Source: SMYC01 sp965197495
GTDB lineage: Bacteria; Acidobacteriota; Vicinamibacteria; Marinacidobacterales; SMYC01
Assembly: GCA_965197495.1 (NCBI GenBank)
Contig: OZ240210.1
Location: 4,836,001-4,900,000 of the forward strand
Length of the DNA: 64,000 nt
Direction of reading: 5' to 3'
Each line of letters opens with the position of its first letter. Positions within the stretch are counted from its first letter, which is position 1. The notes under the pieces are model-generated. The model was not told where the DNA came from. It did not search any database and saw only the letters and a program-made list of their open reading frames with translations. The translations under genes and the position numbers were made by a program. This document shows positions 35,219-44,235 of this stretch, one piece after another.

Positions 35219-38200
35219 TCACCAGCTCGTAGGTCGCTCGGCCCCCGTGACGACGCGAGGCAGACCGTTCTCCTCGAGCGTCCGGTTGAACGCGGGAAGC
35301 TCGTTATCGAGCAACCGATCCAGCTCGCGTTGGTATTCCGCGTAGCGGCCGCTCAGGACTTGGTGCACCTCGCGGTGTTGATCCGTGGGGGGGAAGTCCG
35401 CGACCGCCACCGCGCTCGCGAGATAAGCGACCCGTCCCGCCACGTGCATCGGCCAGCGCACGCGGTCCTGACCGGTCCCGGTGATCTTGAGCTGCAAGAT
35501 CTTCTCTTCGAGGGCGACGAACGTCCCGTCGAGCTCTTGGGCGCTCGAAACGATCGCGGCCGCGTCGTTGCCGAGATCTTCCGCGACGGCCTGGAGGTCT
35601 TCGAGCTGACGGCGGATCCACTCAATCCGGTTGATCGAGTCCGCGACGGTATTCAATTCGTCTCTCAGCGTGCGGACCATCTCGGTCTGAACACGGATAT
35701 CCGCCTCGGAGCCTTCGGAGTTCGGATCTTTGAGGACTTCGAGTGTTTGGCGCAGGTCGTGCTCACCGGCCTTCAAGACCACCGTATACGTGCCCGGCGG
35801 CTCGACGACCGAGATGCGCCGGACGAAAGCCGGACGCCAGCGATCCTCATTGAGCTCGACCCAATCCGCATTTTGGGGCGCCGTTCGAAGCTTGATCTCG
35901 GTCGACGGCTCGCCGCGGAAATCCCACCACACCCGGTTGATGCCGGGATGGTTCGTTCCGTCCAGAGTCCGTAACGTGTCCCCGGCCGCGTTTTGGATCT
36001 CGAGGCTTACGTCGTCCTCCGTCTCGCCCGACAACCAATAGTTGATGCTCGCGCCTTCGGGTGGATTTTTGCCGACCGACGGATCGTTCGGCATCGTCAT
36101 CGGCGACGTGATCGGGCGAAAACGGTAAGCCGGCTTCGGCTCGAACAAGTGCGCTTCGGACGAGGCGACGTCGGCCGTCAACTGCTGAAGCGGGCTGACG
36201 TCATCTAGAATCCAAAAACCGCGCCCGTAAGTGCCGACGACGAGATCGTTGAAATGTTCTTGAACGACGAGGCCGTACATGGGCGAGGCCGGTAAGTTGT
36301 TCTGGAGCGGCTGCCAGCGCTCGCCGTCGTTGAACGACACGTAGACGGCGTTCTCGGTGCCGAGATAGAGAAGGCCGGGCCGGACCGGATCCTCCAGGAT
36401 CGCGCGCGTGTAGCTGAGTGGGCTGTCTGTGATGCCGTCGACGATCTTCTCCCAGCTCGCGCCGTAGTCGTCGGTCTTGTAGACATGCGGCTCGAAGTTG
36501 CCCTGCTGATGATGCTCGATCGCCAGATAGGCTTTTGCCGCGTCCCACTTCGATGCGTCAATGCCTCGGACGACGCCGTCGGGCGGCAGAGCGGGAAGAT
36601 TGCCGGTGACGTTCGTCCAGTTGGCGCCGCCGTCTCGGCTTACGTGCACCATTCCGTCATTGGACCCGGCCCAGAGCACACCGGCCTGTGCGGGAGACTC
36701 GTCGAACGCGTAGATGACACAGCAATATTCGACACCGATATTGTCCGGCGTGAGCCCACCCGAGATGCCTTGCCTCGACTTGTCGTTGGTGGTGAGGTCG
36801 GGACTGATGACATCCCAGCTCTGGCCGCCATTCGTCGTGCGATGCACGTTCTGGCTCGTGACGAACACGGTGTTGTGGTCGTGCGGTGAGATGAGGAGCG
36901 GAAAGGTCCACTGAAAGCGGTAGCGCAGCTCCGCCGCAGGCCAGCCGCCCGTACTCTCGGGCCACACCTCGACTTGACGGAACTGACGCGTCGCCTCGTT
37001 GTAGCGGACGACGATGCCGCCGCGCGCCCCGGCGCCGGAAGCGCTCGACCAGATGATGTTCGGGTCCGTCGGATCCGGCGTGGCGAAGCCACTCTCGCCG
37101 CCACCGACGGAATGCCACATCCCGCGCGGGATATTGCCGCCACGGAAGCCGCGGGTACGGCTCCGGCTCGGCCCGCGCGTGGACGGCCCGTCTTGACGAT
37201 TGCCCATGACGTTGTACGGAATCGCGTTGTCCGTGGTCACGTGGTACATCTGTGCAATAGGAAGCTGCACGCGGTGCCAGCTCTTGCCGCGGGTCATCGT
37301 GACCGCCGTGCCGCCATCGTTGCCGACAATCATCCGGTTGCCATCCGTCGGATCGATCCACAAGTCGTGGTAGTCGCCGCCTGGACGCTCGCGCCCACTG
37401 AGGGAAGTACTTGTACGGCCGCCGTCAATCGAACGCACGAAGGCCGCCGTCAAGAAAAAGATTTCATCGGGATCGTCCGGCAGGACGACGCAGTTGTTGT
37501 AGTAACCCGTGCGGCCGCCGAGGTTGCGGTCGTGTGTCATCAAGTTCCAATTCTTGCCGCCGTCATCCGAGCGCCATAGCTCGCCGCTCTCGGTCTTCTC
37601 GCCGTGCCAAGGCACGCCGTCGCCCGTTTCGATCAGCGCATAGACGCGATTCGGGTCCGCCGGAGTCAAACAAACGTCGACTTTGCCGACAGGAAGCTCG
37701 GGGAGCCCGTTGCCTTCGAGCTTGTCCCAGGTATCGCCGCTGTCACGCGACATGTAGATGCCGCCCCCCGAACCGCCACTCTCGCGGCCCCACGTGTGCA
37801 CTTGAACATTCCACATCCCCGCGAAGAGGATGCGCGGGTTGTTCGGGTTCATTTCGAGGCTGGACGCTCCGGTGTTCTCGTCGACGAAGAGCACGTGCTC
37901 CCAGGTCACACCACCGTCCATTGTGCGGAAAATGCCCCGCTCGGCTTGAGGGCCGTGGCTATGTCCGAGCGCGGCGACGTAGACGATGTCGGGATTTTTC
38001 GGGTGGATGAGCACGCGCGACGTGCGGCTCGGCCAAGCGAGCCCCATCTTCGTCCACGTCTCGCCGCCATCGGTGGATTTGTAGACACCGCTTCCGATGG
38101 AAACGTTCGACCGGATATGCGGCTCGCCCGTCCCCGCCCAAACGATCTGGGGATCGGACGGCGCCACCGCGAGCGCTCCGATGGCGTGCTCGGGATGATC

Positions 38201-38443
38201 GTCGAAGATGGGACGCCAATACTCGCCGCCATCCTCGGACTTCCAAATGCCGCCAGAAGCCGCGCCGGCATAGTAGGTGAGCGGATCGCCGGCTACGCCC
38301 GCGACGGCCGCGATGCGGTTGCCGACGGGCCCGATGTGGCGGTATTTCAAATCTTGATAGAGCTCTGGGGAGACGTCTTGCGCCGCCAGCGGGGCGGCGA
38401 CGAGCAAAACCAGCAAGACACGAGTCAAGACTTTCGCGAACAT
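35219..38443 (-). CDS. Large secreted BNR/sortilin-like propeller protein
   Basis: The ATG at 38443 follows GGAGG by five bases and opens a signal peptide (VLTRVLLVLLVAAPLAAQ). The 1074-residue product has BNR/VPS10-type propeller repeats along residues 30-750, each with an Asp-box such as SEDGGEYW, STDGGETW, SRDSGDTW and SRDGGANW. A C-terminal region follows with beta sandwich (SINYWLSGETEDDVSLEIQN) and helices (TLRDELNTVADSINRIEWIR). Such proteins are annotated as exo-alpha-sialidase-like or glycosyl hydrolase in Acidobacteria, but catalytic residues are not evident. A role in binding glycans or peptides outside the cell is inferred. It is the largest intact gene here. Confidence 0.85.
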   Translation of the reverse strand: MFAKVLTRVLLVLLVAAPLAAQDVSPELYQDLKYRHIGPVGNRIAAVAGVAGDPLTYYAGAASGGIWKSEDGGEYWRPIFDDHPEHAIGALAVAPSDPQIVWAGTGEPHIRSNVSIGSGVYKSTDGGETWTKMGLAWPSRTSRVLIHPKNPDIVYVAALGHSHGPQAERGIFRTMDGGVTWEHVLFVDENTGASSLEMNPNNPRILFAGMWNVQVHTWGRESGGSGGGIYMSRDSGDTWDKLEGNGLPELPVGKVDVCLTPADPNRVYALIETGDGVPWHGEKTESGELWRSDDGGKNWNLMTHDRNLGGRTGYYNNCVVLPDDPDEIFFLTAAFVRSIDGGRTSTSLSGRERPGGDYHDLWIDPTDGNRMIVGNDGGTAVTMTRGKSWHRVQLPIAQMYHVTTDNAIPYNVMGNRQDGPSTRGPSRSRTRGFRGGNIPRGMWHSVGGGESGFATPDPTDPNIIWSSASGAGARGGIVVRYNEATRQFRQVEVWPESTGGWPAAELRYRFQWTFPLLISPHDHNTVFVTSQNVHRTTNGGQSWDVISPDLTTNDKSRQGISGGLTPDNIGVEYCCVIYAFDESPAQAGVLWAGSNDGMVHVSRDGGANWTNVTGNLPALPPDGVVRGIDASKWDAAKAYLAIEHHQQGNFEPHVYKTDDYGASWEKIVDGITDSPLSYTRAILEDPVRPGLLYLGTENAVYVSFNDGERWQPLQNNLPASPMYGLVVQEHFNDLVVGTYGRGFWILDDVSPLQQLTADVASSEAHLFEPKPAYRFRPITSPMTMPNDPSVGKNPPEGASINYWLSGETEDDVSLEIQNAAGDTLRTLDGTNHPGINRVWWDFRGEPSTEIKLRTAPQNADWVELNEDRWRPAFVRRISVVEPPGTYTVVLKAGEHDLRQTLEVLKDPNSEGSEADIRVQTEMVRTLRDELNTVADSINRIEWIRRQLEDLQAVAEDLGNDAAAIVSSAQELDGTFVALEEKILQLKITGTGQDRVRWPMHVAGRVAYLASAVAVADFPPTDQHREVHQVLSGRYAEYQRELDRLLDNELPAFNRTLEENGLPRVVTGAERPTSW

Positions 38444-38497
38444 AGAGACCTCCAAAAAACGCCGGGCAAGTCTACTTCAACTTACTAGTCGAGAGCA

Positions 38498-38910
38498 CTA
38501 TCGGGCGCGCGCGTCGCGTCCGTGGGCGTCACCCCATTCTTGCCACGAACCAACGTAGTTGCGCACGCGTGGGTACAAAAGGAGCCGCCGGAGGGCGACG
38601 TAGGCGTGGGCCGACCGATAGCCCGTGTTGCAAAAGGCAAGGATCTCTTTCTCGCGAGGGATGGCGCGGCTTCGAAAGATCGCTTCCAGCTCGTTCTTCG
38701 CTTTGAACTGTCCGTCGTCGCTCAACAGATGGACCCACTCCAGGTGGACGGCTGAAGGAATCGTGCCGTTGCGCGCGGCTCGTTGATCTGTGTCGAACCA
38801 CTCACCATCGCCACGCGTGTCCAGAATGAGGCTTTCCGGATCCTCGATGGCGCGCCGCATGTCGTGATGCGTCGCGACGCAATCCCTTACGACGCTGTAG
38901 CCAGCACGGC
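38498..38910 (-). pseudogene. Sulfurtransferase, C-terminal rhodanese domain only
   Basis: The segment DPESLILDTRGDGEWFDTDQ leads to the active-site loop ILAFCNTGYRSAHAYVALRR with the persulfide Cys, and to GSWQEWGD. This is the catalytic second rhodanese domain of a two-domain thiosulfate/3-mercaptopyruvate sulfurtransferase. The frame is open upstream of the ATG at 38860 to about 38910 (AGYSVVRDCVATHHDMRR), the linker to the missing first domain. It ends there in a stop. A stand-alone rhodanese starting at 38860 could still be made. Confidence 0.75.
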
Positions 38911-38950
38911 GTCATCCTACTCCATCCCGGCAGGCCCGGCAGGGAGCGTA

Positions 38951-40715
38951 TCAGGCGGTGGTGCGCGAGCGGGATGCTGCGTCGAGCGCTTCGAGAAGGG
39001 CTGTCGCGGCGCGGCCGAACCAGTCGCCCGTCGAGGTGAGCGCTTTCAAGTGAACGCGTGCGCCGTCGATGTCGCGGCGGGTCAAGAGAACGCTTGCGAG
39101 ATACCAGCGCGACAGCCGCCCCGCGCGATGGGAGTCGACGCCGTCATCGAGCAAGCGCACCGTGCTCCGCGACGTGTCGCCGGTCAAATAGCGTGCGATA
39201 CCAAGATAAGCTCGGGCTTCGGAGTTGCTCTCGGGGTCTTCCATGAGAGGCTCGAGGGTCTCGATGGCTTGCTCGAGCTCGCCTTGGACGAGAAGCTCGA
39301 GACCGCGTGCCGTGGCAGACTCAGTGCCTCGGGCGTCGCGACGCTCCCCGTAGAAGAAATCGTGGAACCACCCGGGAACGTTATCGCGTGTTGCGTGCTC
39401 CGCCCAAGGATTCGTGCTGAGCTCGTTGCGCATGGCGCCGGCGAGAGCCTCAGGCTCCACCTTCATTCGCACGAGAAGAAACGGCGCACTCATCGGCTGC
39501 TGCGCGAACGGGAGGTAGACGGCCCCTTGCGAGCTCTCGCCTTGATTGACGAGAGACTGTTGCGTATCGCCGACGACGCCGATGATCTCTCGAGAGACCT
39601 CTTGCACCGTAATGCGCCGACCGACGGCGTCCTGGCCCGGCCAATAGCGCTCGGCGATTGACTGGCTGACGACGGTCACGGCTCCCGTCTCCTTTCGGTC
39701 GTTCGGTGAAAAGAATCGGCCGCGCAGGACGGGAAACGATAGGGTGTCGAGATATTCCGGAGACGTGATGAGAAGTACCGCGCGCGGCAAAGGCTCGTCG
39801 GGACCCGGCGGTTGCTCGTCCACCGAGAACGACCCCGTATTGACGTAGATATTCTGAGGGAGCGAGCTCACAAGCGTTGCGTCCAAGACGCCGGGGACGC
39901 TTTCCGCGCGCTCGATCAAGCGTTCGGCGAGCGCGATTTGTTCCGCTTCGCCTTCTGGAAGGGCGAGCGTCACGGTCAAGAGGTTCTCCATGTCGAAGCC
40001 GGGATCGCTGTTGCGGAGGGCGAGAAAGCTCTCCACGAGCACGCTTCCACCGCCGAGAAAGATGACGGAGAAGAAAATCTCGGCAACGACGAGCGCTCGG
40101 CTCACGAAACGCTGGGAAGCGCCCATGCTGCCTCGGCCGCCTTCCTTGAGGACTTCAGCAAGGTTGACCTTGAAGCTCATCCACGCGGGCGATAGCCCGA
40201 ACAGAAGTCCCGCGAGCGCGGCGAGCCCGAGCGTGATCATCACCACGCGCGTGTCGACGGTGGGTATCCAGTAGCTCGGGACGAGCGCTGCGAAGCTTTT
40301 CGCGAGAACCCGAAGACCGACGACGCCGAGCGCTAGCCCGAGCACGCCCCCCATGGCCGCGAGCAAGATGCTCTCGGTCAGGAGTTGGCGGACGATGCGC
40401 ATACGTCCGGCGCCGAGCGACGCACGCAGAGCGATCTCGCGGCGCCGCGCTTGGGTGCGCGCGAGCAGGAGGTTTGCGATGTTGACGCAAGCGATCAAGA
40501 GGACGAACACGGCTGCGCCTTGCAAGAGCCCGAACATGATCCGTCCGCGCCGGTCCGGAATGTCGTATTGAAGGTTGAGCACGTCGATCACGAAGTCGCG
40601 ATTCGACTCGGGATATTCACGCTCGAGCTCGCGGCGAATGTTGTTCATGTCGTCGTGGAGCTGGTCCATCGTGATGCCGTCTCGCTGCACTTGTTTAAGC
40701 CCGCTTGTTTAAGCC
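38951..40715 (-). pseudogene. FtsX/MacB-type permease fused to TPR fragment
   Basis: From about 40715 to 39405 the frame is an ABC-type FtsX permease: NNIRRELEREYPESNRDFVI, first FtsX block VFVLLIACVNIANLLLAR, and the following periplasmic domain (LLTVTLALPEGEAEQIALAE, SPEYLDTLSFPVLRGRFFSP). Its N-terminus (first membrane helix) and the second FtsX block are missing. From ATRDNVPGWFHDFF onward it becomes a soluble TPR-like segment (LELLVQGELEQAIETLEPLM, ARAYLGIARYLTGDTSRSTV) from another gene, ending at 38951. The 579-residue chimera is in frame throughout. I infer a deletion at about 39405. Confidence 0.75.
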
Positions 40716-40730
40716 CGGAGCTTTGTCCGC

Positions 40731-42407
40731 CTATTTCACATAACCCAGGGACCGAAGGCGCTCGAGCGTTTCTTGCGAAACTTCCGTCTCGGTTGCGGCC
40801 TCGGGGATCATCGATGTGTCGGTCTCCAGATAGCGCACGGGGTGGGCTTCGAGCCAGCCGGCCTCGAAGCTCGAGACCGCGACTTTCCCGTCCATGTCGA
40901 GCGGCACGCCTTCGCCGAGCGCGTAGAGAATCGTGGGTGCAATGTCGAGGACCATCGTACCGCGCACCTCGCCCCCGGCGCGGATGCCTGGTCCGCGAGC
41001 GGCGAACACACCGAACGGCGCATGAAAGCCGCGATCCCCGCCCGATGAGCTGCCGTGATCGGAGACGAGCATTACGGTGGCGCGGTCGGGAAGCTCCGCG
41101 ACGAGCTCGCCCAAAAAGGGATCGATTTGAAAATAGGTCTTGTCGACGACGTCGCGCACCGTGTCGGGACAACCTGGCGGGATGGCCTTCCCGCGGCGGA
41201 AGGGAAGAAAGAGATGGCCGCTCGCATCGATCGACTCGAAGTAAACGGTGAAAAAGCCGCGGTCCATCGTTGGGAGGAGCTTTCGTGCGACGCGCTGGTA
41301 GAACGCGTCCTGCCATAGAATGCGCTCGAAGCTCCTGAGATCCTTGGGCGCGAGTGGCTGGCACGTTTGGGGATAGAGCTCGGCGGCCATGCGCGCGATG
41401 GCGGCGTCATCGGGCTCGAGCGCTTCGATCTCGCCTGCGAGCTCGGGCGGCCACGTGAGCGCGGGCGACGTCTTCTGCCGTCTGCCGCGCACGCCGAGAC
41501 GCGAGCTCACGAGAAAACCGTTGACCGGGTAAGCGGGCCACGTCGTCCAGTAGCCGACGATTCCCACGGCATGTCCGGCATCGCCGAGAAGGTTCCAGAC
41601 CGGCGCCGCGCGCATGTGCGTGCTCTGCGCCTCGACGACTTTGGCTTCCGGTTGATGGAAGCCGCGGATGAGATCGAACCTCCCGTAGATGGGGTCGAAC
41701 GTGACCACGACCTCGCCGGCGCTATCGAGGATCGAGAGCGACGCGATCGCTCCCGCGAGCGAGCGCTGATCGTTCGACGGCCCGTGATCCGCCGGACGAC
41801 TTTGGCGCTCGAAGGCGAGCGTGAGACGGTTCTCCGCGGGACGCAAAGCGTCACGCGGGATCGCGAGTGTTTCGTCTTTCCAATCTTCGGTGAGCTCGAC
41901 GCTACCGAGGGTCTGTCCGTTCATCGCGAACTCGACGCTTTGGGTCCCGTTCGGCGCGTAGTTGCGAAGGCGCATGTTCAACGTGTGGGGCGACGCGCCG
42001 CGGATTTCGGGGAGCCGGATCTCGGCCAGAGGCGGCCCGTCGTTTTGCCCCGCCCAGGCGAACGAAGTTCCGGGCAAAGGCAGGAGAAAATCCACGATGC
42101 CGTGCTTGTCGGGAATTTTTCCCGTCGCCATCGAAGCCCAGACGATCGGCGACCAATAGCCGCGGCGCGGCTGGGGTCGAAGCCGCCGCCTCGCGGCGAG
42201 CGATTCCATGGGGCCCCAGCTTCCCTCGCGGATGAGCCGATCGATGCTGGGAAGCTTGCCTCGAGAGCGAAGCTCGTTGATGAGCTCGGGTGTCGCGCCG
42301 TCGACGGCGATGAGCACGACGAGCGGCGACGGCTCTTCACTCCCGCAACCGAAACAAGCGAGTGACAGAGCCAAGACGGCAAAGAAATGACGGATCACGT
42401 GCGCCAT
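40731..42407 (-). CDS. Alkaline-phosphatase-superfamily lipoprotein
   Basis: The signal FFAVLALSLACFGCGSEEP has a lipobox (ACFGC). The domain begins LVVLIAVDGATPELINEL with the first metal-binding Asp. The nucleophile region is YWSPIVWASMATGKIPDKHG. Later metal ligands are FESIDASGHLF and VMLVSDHGSSSGGD, and the end is ERLRSLGYVK, common in sulfatase-like proteins of this phylum. An insert at about 130-220 carries a beta-sandwich (LNMRLRNYAPNGTQSVEFAM). It is a type I phosphodiesterase/nucleotide-pyrophosphatase or phosphotransferase; substrate unknown. The gene diverges from 42459 and looks intact. Confidence 0.85.
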   Translation of the reverse strand: MAHVIRHFFAVLALSLACFGCGSEEPSPLVVLIAVDGATPELINELRSRGKLPSIDRLIREGSWGPMESLAARRRLRPQPRRGYWSPIVWASMATGKIPDKHGIVDFLLPLPGTSFAWAGQNDGPPLAEIRLPEIRGASPHTLNMRLRNYAPNGTQSVEFAMNGQTLGSVELTEDWKDETLAIPRDALRPAENRLTLAFERQSRPADHGPSNDQRSLAGAIASLSILDSAGEVVVTFDPIYGRFDLIRGFHQPEAKVVEAQSTHMRAAPVWNLLGDAGHAVGIVGYWTTWPAYPVNGFLVSSRLGVRGRRQKTSPALTWPPELAGEIEALEPDDAAIARMAAELYPQTCQPLAPKDLRSFERILWQDAFYQRVARKLLPTMDRGFFTVYFESIDASGHLFLPFRRGKAIPPGCPDTVRDVVDKTYFQIDPFLGELVAELPDRATVMLVSDHGSSSGGDRGFHAPFGVFAARGPGIRAGGEVRGTMVLDIAPTILYALGEGVPLDMDGKVAVSSFEAGWLEAHPVRYLETDTSMIPEAATETEVSQETLERLRSLGYVK

Positions 42408-42458
42408 TCTAAGCGCGGAAGGCAGACGGCCGATAGCAGCATATAATCGCGCCTACTC

Positions 42459-44036
42459 ATGCGATGGAGCGAGATTGGCGTGTTCGTCCTCTTCTTGGGG
42501 GGTGCTACCGTCTTTACTTACCCGCTCGCGCTCGACATCCGGACGGCCACGAAAGATCACCACGATCCGCTGCTCGATGCCTGGGCCTTGTCTTGGGTGG
42601 CGCATCAGCTTCCTCGTGATCCCGTGCACCTGTTCGACTCGAACCGCTTCTACCCTGAGACGGGGACGCTTGCGTTCAACGACCCGATGGTCGGCCTCGG
42701 GATCCTCATGGCGCCGGTGGCGTGGCTTTTCGGGGACGCGTTGCTCACGTTCAACCTCGCGACGCTCTTCGCGTTTGCGCTTTCGGGCTATGGCGCTTAC
42801 CGGCTTGGATGGCATCTCACCGGGTCGCGAGTCGCGGGGGCCGTTGCCGGGAGCGTCTTCGCCTTCGACGCCTATCGCCTCAGCCATCTTGCACATGTCC
42901 AGCTCCAAAACGCGGGCTTTATCCCGCTTCTCTATTTGTGTCTCAGGCGTTATCTCGAAGAAGGGAAGCTCCGCTACGCGGTTGGCGTCGCTGTGTTTCT
43001 GTGGTTCGTGTGCGCGTCGTCCGCGTATTACGGCATCTTTACGTGGATTCTGCTCGGCGTGGCGATCCCTTACGAGCTCTTTAGAACGCGAACGGCCACG
43101 GATCGCCGCCGCGTTATCGGCCTCGGCCTCGCGCTTCTTCTGGCGGGGCTCGCTTTCTTGCCGCTAGCGCTCCCTTTCATGCGGCTCGGCGACGATTTTG
43201 GGTTGTCCCGGCCGACACGCCGCTTGCAACGAGCCTCGGCCCGTCCGGGCGATTACCTGCGCTCGGGCTCCCATCTCCATCAAGCGCTAGGGTTGAAGCC
43301 TTCTTCCAGCGAGCGCACCCTCTTTCCCGGTATCCTCGCGGTGGGACTGGCGCTCCTCGCGATCGCTCGGTTGAATCGTGCGAGCGGCCTCTACTTGATC
43401 CTCGCGATCGTCGCCGCCTGGGCAAGCCTCGGCCCGGCATGGGGTCTCTATCGTGTCCTCCATGCCGTCATCCCCGGATTGGACGGGATCCGGGTACCCC
43501 CACGCTTCGCGATCTACGTGTTCTTCGCGATGGCGATGCTCGCCGCTCACGGCGCCGCCCTCGTGTTGAAGCGTTTTCCGAGCCACGCTCTCGGCGCCGC
43601 GCTCGTTCTATTCCCGCTCGTCGAGTCCGTTGGCCCGACGCACTACACGCAAGCGCCCCCGATACCAGCGGTCTATGCATGGCTCTCGGAGATACCCGGC
43701 TCGGTCCCCGTGGTCGAGCTTCCGCTTCCGCCGCCGAAGCGTGACCGGGACAACGCGATCTATCTCTATTGGTCCACGACACACTTCAAGCCACTGGCCA
43801 ATGGCTACGGTACGGTCGTACCTCCCGTCTACGCGGAGATTTTCGAAGCGTGCAACCCCGTGCCCGACGACGCGGCGATCGTGCTACTCGAGCGCCTCGG
43901 CTTTCGCTACGTCATTCTCCATCGCGATCTTTATCTACGCGATCGTGCCGCCGAGATGGAGAAGCTGCTCAACGCCCTCTCAGGGTTGAAACGCGTTCAT
44001 CGCACGGAGAACGAGACCGTCTATGAGGTGAGCTGA
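42459..44036 (+). CDS. Polytopic membrane protein, GT39/YfhO-like
   Basis: The 525-residue product has about ten to eleven membrane helices. After the first helix a large loop reads DPLLDAWALSWVAHQLPRD and YPETGTLAFNDPMVG, a layout typical of lipid-linked-sugar glycosyltransferases of GT-C type (GT39, YfhO). No exact catalytic motif can be assigned. A TATAAT at 42442-42447 lies 12 bases before the ATG. The last ~70 bases belong to the 198-bp repeat; the copy here is the one joined to the complete gene, so the protein is full length. Confidence 0.7.
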   Translation: MRWSEIGVFVLFLGGATVFTYPLALDIRTATKDHHDPLLDAWALSWVAHQLPRDPVHLFDSNRFYPETGTLAFNDPMVGLGILMAPVAWLFGDALLTFNLATLFAFALSGYGAYRLGWHLTGSRVAGAVAGSVFAFDAYRLSHLAHVQLQNAGFIPLLYLCLRRYLEEGKLRYAVGVAVFLWFVCASSAYYGIFTWILLGVAIPYELFRTRTATDRRRVIGLGLALLLAGLAFLPLALPFMRLGDDFGLSRPTRRLQRASARPGDYLRSGSHLHQALGLKPSSSERTLFPGILAVGLALLAIARLNRASGLYLILAIVAAWASLGPAWGLYRVLHAVIPGLDGIRVPPRFAIYVFFAMAMLAAHGAALVLKRFPSHALGAALVLFPLVESVGPTHYTQAPPIPAVYAWLSEIPGSVPVVELPLPPPKRDRDNAIYLYWSTTHFKPLANGYGTVVPPVYAEIFEACNPVPDDAAIVLLERLGFRYVILHRDLYLRDRAAEMEKLLNALSGLKRVHRTENETVYEVS

Positions 44037-44164
44037 AGCGGGTCAGCTCTCGTTGCGCGGCCTGCGGCCACGACGGCGGCGCCGTTGCTGCCGCGAGCTT
44101 CGTTCGCTCTCTTCGGGCGCGTCGCTCTCGTCTTCAACCAGCTCGACCTTCGACGTCTCGTCGA
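43967..44164. repeat. 198-bp direct repeat, left copy
   Basis: Exact duplicate of 47028-47225 as far as I can check by eye. It contains the last ~70 bases of the membrane protein gene and the last ~120 bases of the helicase gene (antisense), which here is a severed copy. The two copies flank the IS6/IS1634 nest. The intact membrane gene uses this copy. Confidence 0.93.
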
Positions 44165-44235
44165 AAACGGTACTGTCAAATTGAGGTGAGGTACCACAAT
44201 ATTGTGTGGTCAGGTTAGGTGTAGCAACGACTATA

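Noticed and set aside
34736..35974. 412-codon plus-strand frame
   Set aside because: It is antisense to the sodium symporter remnant and the propeller gene, both with clear family motifs.
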